Source: an uncultured Collinsella sp. (GTDB lineage Bacteria > Actinomycetota > Coriobacteriia > Coriobacteriales > Coriobacteriaceae). Taken from it: 64,000 bases of DNA. The stretch's first letter is position 1, and every line of letters begins with the position of its first letter. The stretch spans positions 1-64,000 of the forward strand of contig CAKUGR010000012.1 of the NCBI GenBank assembly GCA_934654775.1, read 5' to 3'. The translations under genes and the position numbers were made by a program. The notes below the pieces were generated by a model. It was not told the DNA's origin. It worked only from the letters and a program-made list of their open reading frames with translations, and did not search any database. Shown piece after piece: positions 61,589 through 64,000 of the stretch.

Positions 61589-62306
61589 CATACCAATCCA
61601 CCCTGCAAAAAGTTGCGCAAATACCCGCAAGTTCTGTACATAGTTTGTTAGCTAGATGCAATTCTTTTAACAACTCGCGCCGTCAGCCTTACAACTCAGG
61701 CAGTGCACACTAACCCACACACCCCCATAAACCTGCGTCAACGTGGGCAAGTCTACAAATTAACCCCCTTGAACGCGGTAGATGAACGATATGTTGCCCA
61801 ACACACCGCAAAAGGTTAGAGCTGATAACTGTGCTAGGATACCTAACGTTACATGGGTTCAACTGTGCTCGCGGCTCCAGCAAGCCGCAAAGCACAGGGT
61901 CGATCAGTATCCGGCCGTAACGGCGGTGCCAGAAAAACCACGAGCTCCAATACAGTGGTCATGCACGTTTGCATGGATTGCTTAAGCGGGTTTTACAATC
62001 CCGCAAGCAAGTCTAGGTAGCTATGCATGCCAAAACGCAGCAATCCTACAGCTGTTTGCGTGCGGTCCAGTTTTGTTCCCGCTTGACTGGGCTGCACGCA
62101 GCCAGCTGGGGGCGCGGTCATTTTGCGATACACGTCCGCGCCTCTAGCGGCTGCGCTTTTAAATACCGTTCACGGTGGGGCAGAGCCATGTGCTTGTCTA
62201 ACTGGGCTCAGGGTTTGAATATGGAGCGCCTTCGCGCACAAGTGCCCTGGCGAAGCCATACCCAAACCCCGTGAGCCACACGTAAGACAGCAAGGGGGTG
62301 GTGCTC
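61589..62306 (+). ncRNA. Structured leader region upstream of the NusG-like gene
   Basis: About 700 bases without a supportable gene but with many strong hairpins: GTTAC/GTAAC closing 61848-61921 around the stacked pair CTGTGCT/AGCACAG and GCGGCT/AGCCGC; CATGCA/TGCATG near 61960; TTGCTT + GCGGG with CCCGC + AAGCAA at about 61978-62010; a three-tier stem with GCGTGC/GCACGC at about 62050-62112; GGCGCGG/CCGCGCC followed by a small hairpin and TTTT at about 62116-62161; and 62205-62277. It is likely a long 5' leader with regulatory RNA. No known riboswitch consensus was recognised. Confidence 0.5.
62205..62277 (+). promoter_or_regulatory. Three-tier RNA hairpin just upstream of the NusG-like gene
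   Basis: GGCTCA + GGGTTTG (62205-62217) pairs with CAAACCC + TGAGCC (a 2-base bulge). Inside, TATGG pairs with CCATA and CTTCGC with GCGAAG. It ends 29 bases before the start codon. Confidence 0.6.
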
Positions 62307-62852
62307 GTGTGGTATGTGATCCAGGTCATTAACGGTCGCGAAGACGTAATGCGCGAGCGCATCGAGCGCGTGGTGCCGGCTGGTGCCATGCAGGAGCTCT
62401 TTTATCCCCAATTTCAAACCGAGATCAAAGTACACGGCGAATGGGCCAAGACGACCAAGCCGCTCTTTCCCGGTTATCTTATCTGCGATACGGCAGATCC
62501 CCGCACCGTGCAACAGTATCTGCTATGCATGGACGACTTTGCCCGGGTGTTATCCCAGGACGGTCAGTTTGTGCCGCTGGCAAAAGAAGAGGTCCAGCTT
62601 ATTGGCGGCTTTACGCATAGGGGAGACCGCGTAGTGCCCATGAGCGAGGCCCTAAAAGACGGCGACCAGGTCGTAGTGACGGCAGGTCCGCTGCTGGGGC
62701 ACGAAGGCCTTATCAAAACCATCAACAGACGCAAGAGCACTGCTTATTTGGAGCTCGATCTGTGCGGCCGACGCGTAACTACGCGCGTTGGCCTTGCCGT
62801 GCTTTCGGCCGAGCAGCGCGCAATGCGAAACCTAAAAAGGGCGATCGCCTAG
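62307..62852 (+). CDS. NusG-family antiterminator paralogue (LoaP/RfaH/UpxY-like)
   Basis: A 181-residue protein with a NusG N-terminal domain (about 1-100, opening MWYVIQVINGRED, with KPLFPGYLICDT about residue 52) and a KOW domain (about 120-165: DGDQVVVTAGPLLGHEGLI). Its position at the head of a polysaccharide gene and behind a long leader is typical of specialised NusG paralogues that enable long-range transcription of exopolysaccharide or secondary-metabolite operons. The GTG at 62307 is preferred because AAGGGGG lies 8 bases upstream and MWYVIQ matches NusG starts; GTGs at 62298 and 62301 are alternatives. Not the housekeeping NusG, which would sit next to secE. Confidence 0.85.
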   Translation: MWYVIQVINGREDVMRERIERVVPAGAMQELFYPQFQTEIKVHGEWAKTTKPLFPGYLICDTADPRTVQQYLLCMDDFARVLSQDGQFVPLAKEEVQLIGGFTHRGDRVVPMSEALKDGDQVVVTAGPLLGHEGLIKTINRRKSTAYLELDLCGRRVTTRVGLAVLSAEQRAMRNLKRAIA

Positions 62853-62939
62853 CTGCAGGGGACTCTTTAACGGGACAGGGAGGATCCCCGGGGGCGGGGA
62901 CGTAGACAACGGTATTAATAGGGGAGAGAAGAGCTAATT

Positions 62940-64000
62940 TTGAACACTGAATCCAAGAGCGCAAAGCAAAAGGGGAAGCTGAGCGCCTTCGAACCGTACG
63001 CGCTGATGGTCTATGACTTTGTTGCGACCTTTTTCGCGGTGTTTATCGCATCGTGGGGAACGCAGCATTGGGCAACATTTAGTGGAGCTGCCGGCGCATG
63101 CCCTGCAATTACTGTGCTCGCGGTTATCAATGTCATCGTTTTTTGGTTCTTCCACATGTATAGCAGCCTGTGGCGCTATGCGAGTATTTCCGAAGCGGGC
63201 CGCATCGTTGCCGCAGTAACTGTTGGCTCTGTTATCGGCGACGTTATCTTCAGTGCTTTCTTTGGCAAGGGCATGTCGCTTCGCGAGGATGTCATGGCTT
63301 GGGCTATTTTGGTCATCATCTGCGGTGGCGGCCGTTTTGGTATCCGCGCTTTGTACGGCAGTCAGCTCTGGCGTTTTAAAAGCAAGTCTGACGCGCACTT
63401 GCCGCGCACACTTATCGTAGGAGCGGGCGAGACCGGCTCGCTTACCATTAAGCGTATGCTCAACGGGGATCCAGATATGATCGGTGACCCTGTTGCCGTA
63501 GTGGATGATGACCCTAATAAGCAAAACCAGCGCATTCACGATATTAAGGTTTGCGGCACCTGCGAGGATATTCCAGCTATTGCACACGATTGCGAAGCAG
63601 AGCAGATTGTCGTCGCCGTACCGAGTTCTACGCGCGAAGAGCGTCAGCGCATCTATGACTTCTGCATGAAAACGGGGCTTAGAGTTCTCACGCTGCCCAA
63701 TGTCCGCGATATTCCGCAGGATGGTGTAGGCAGGGTTGCCCTTCGTGAGGTCGAGATCAGCGACTTGCTTTCTCGCCAGGAGAAGTCGCTTGACCTTAAC
63801 CAGATGGGCTACGTTACCGGCAAACGTATTCTGGTTACGGGCGGTGGCGGGTCGATCGGCTCCGAGCTTGTGCGTCAGCTTCTTCCGGCTCAACCGTCCC
63901 AAATCGTGTTGTTCGATATTTACGAGAACACTACCTACGAGCTGTATCACGACATCATCAAGACCGCTCATGATCAAGGCACTGATATTCAAGTCTTTAT
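62940..64000 (+). CDS. Polysaccharide biosynthesis NDP-sugar dehydratase/epimerase, FlaA1/CapD type (partial)
   Basis: At least 353 residues, running off the window end. Four membrane segments (about 20-125) are followed by a first Rossmann-like domain (RTLIVGAGETGSLTIKRML, about 158-176) and the start of the catalytic SDR domain (ILVTGGGGSIGSELVRQLL, about 297-315). This is the PglF/CapD/WbpM architecture that converts UDP-GlcNAc to 4-keto-6-deoxy sugars for capsule or exopolysaccharide. The start is a TTG at 62940, with GGGGAGAG about 12 bases upstream. It begins a surface polysaccharide cluster controlled by the NusG paralogue just upstream. Confidence 0.9.
   Translation, partial: MNTESKSAKQKGKLSAFEPYALMVYDFVATFFAVFIASWGTQHWATFSGAAGACPAITVLAVINVIVFWFFHMYSSLWRYASISEAGRIVAAVTVGSVIGDVIFSAFFGKGMSLREDVMAWAILVIICGGGRFGIRALYGSQLWRFKSKSDAHLPRTLIVGAGETGSLTIKRMLNGDPDMIGDPVAVVDDDPNKQNQRIHDIKVCGTCEDIPAIAHDCEAEQIVVAVPSSTREERQRIYDFCMKTGLRVLTLPNVRDIPQDGVGRVALREVEISDLLSRQEKSLDLNQMGYVTGKRILVTGGGGSIGSELVRQLLPAQPSQIVLFDIYENTTYELYHDIIKTAHDQGTDIQVF

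Noticed and set aside
61473..61700. Integration (att) site at tRNA-Ala
   Set aside because: No integrase gene and no second copy of the tRNA 3' end were seen in the window.
61848..61922. c-di-GMP-I riboswitch
   Set aside because: GCAAAGC and CCGGCC occur, but the CACGCACAGGGCAAACC-type first half and the tetraloop receptor layout do not.
61782..62274. Two short frames (67 and 83 codons) in the leader before the NusG-like gene
   Set aside because: Composition is irregular, starts lack ribosome sites, and the region is dominated by stable hairpins.

Overview
This 64 kb window is GC-rich chromosomal DNA with the gene content of an anaerobic, fermentative actinobacterium. I infer class Coriobacteriia, most likely a gut Collinsella. 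The reasons are the glgB-P-C-D-A glycogen cluster, the efp-asp23-nusB-xseB-tlyA-nadK-recN run, a fructose PTS with an RpiR regulator, and the strong C/G bias at third codon positions. The genus is an inference from gene content and style; no rRNA is present.

Layout. 1-3345: a sigma-B-type regulatory operon (DUF948 protein, RsbW-like protein, sigma factor, AI-2E family permease). 3352-16905: housekeeping genes (alaS, ruvX, mltG, a YqeG-type phosphatase, aroK, a degenerate aroB-like gene, an M24 peptidase, efp, asp23-like, nusB, xseB, tlyA, nadK, recN). 17166-25085: a fructose PTS regulon (RpiR regulator, IIBCA permease, HPr, EI and two tandem 1-phosphofructokinases). 25281-32768: CCA/poly(A) polymerase, two tRNA-Glu genes, a membrane flippase-like protein, a TetR regulator and a MacAB-type efflux operon. 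32898-45512: an L,D-transpeptidase, serine dehydratase, metK, gltX, priA, def, fmt and rsmB. 45962-59655 (minus strand): a FmdB-like zinc ribbon, a GH13-GH77 fusion enzyme and the glycogen cluster. 59987-64000: an HAD phosphatase, thiamine pyrophosphokinase, tRNA-Ala, a roughly 700-base structured leader, a NusG-like antiterminator, and the first gene of a surface polysaccharide cluster, which is cut by the window end.

Metabolic logic. Fructose enters through the PTS and becomes fructose 1,6-bisphosphate by the FruK step. Surplus glucose 1-phosphate is stored by GlgC/GlgD, GlgA and GlgB. GlgP and the GH13-GH77 fusion return glucan to metabolism. Half-sites resembling LacI-family operators (TGGTAAAACG) occur near the GH13-GH77 gene, the HAD gene and fruA, which suggests shared carbohydrate control.

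Most unusual. (1) Several families of long, nearly perfect palindromic elements fill the gene-free gaps. Two families (B and C) keep a conserved centre while the arms change from copy to copy and still pair perfectly. (2) GlgA and GlgB both carry Lys/Ala-rich, histone-H1-like tails. (3) The aroB-like gene next to an intact aroK has lost the metal-binding and catalytic residues. (4) A NusG paralogue sits behind a long, strongly structured leader at the head of a polysaccharide cluster.
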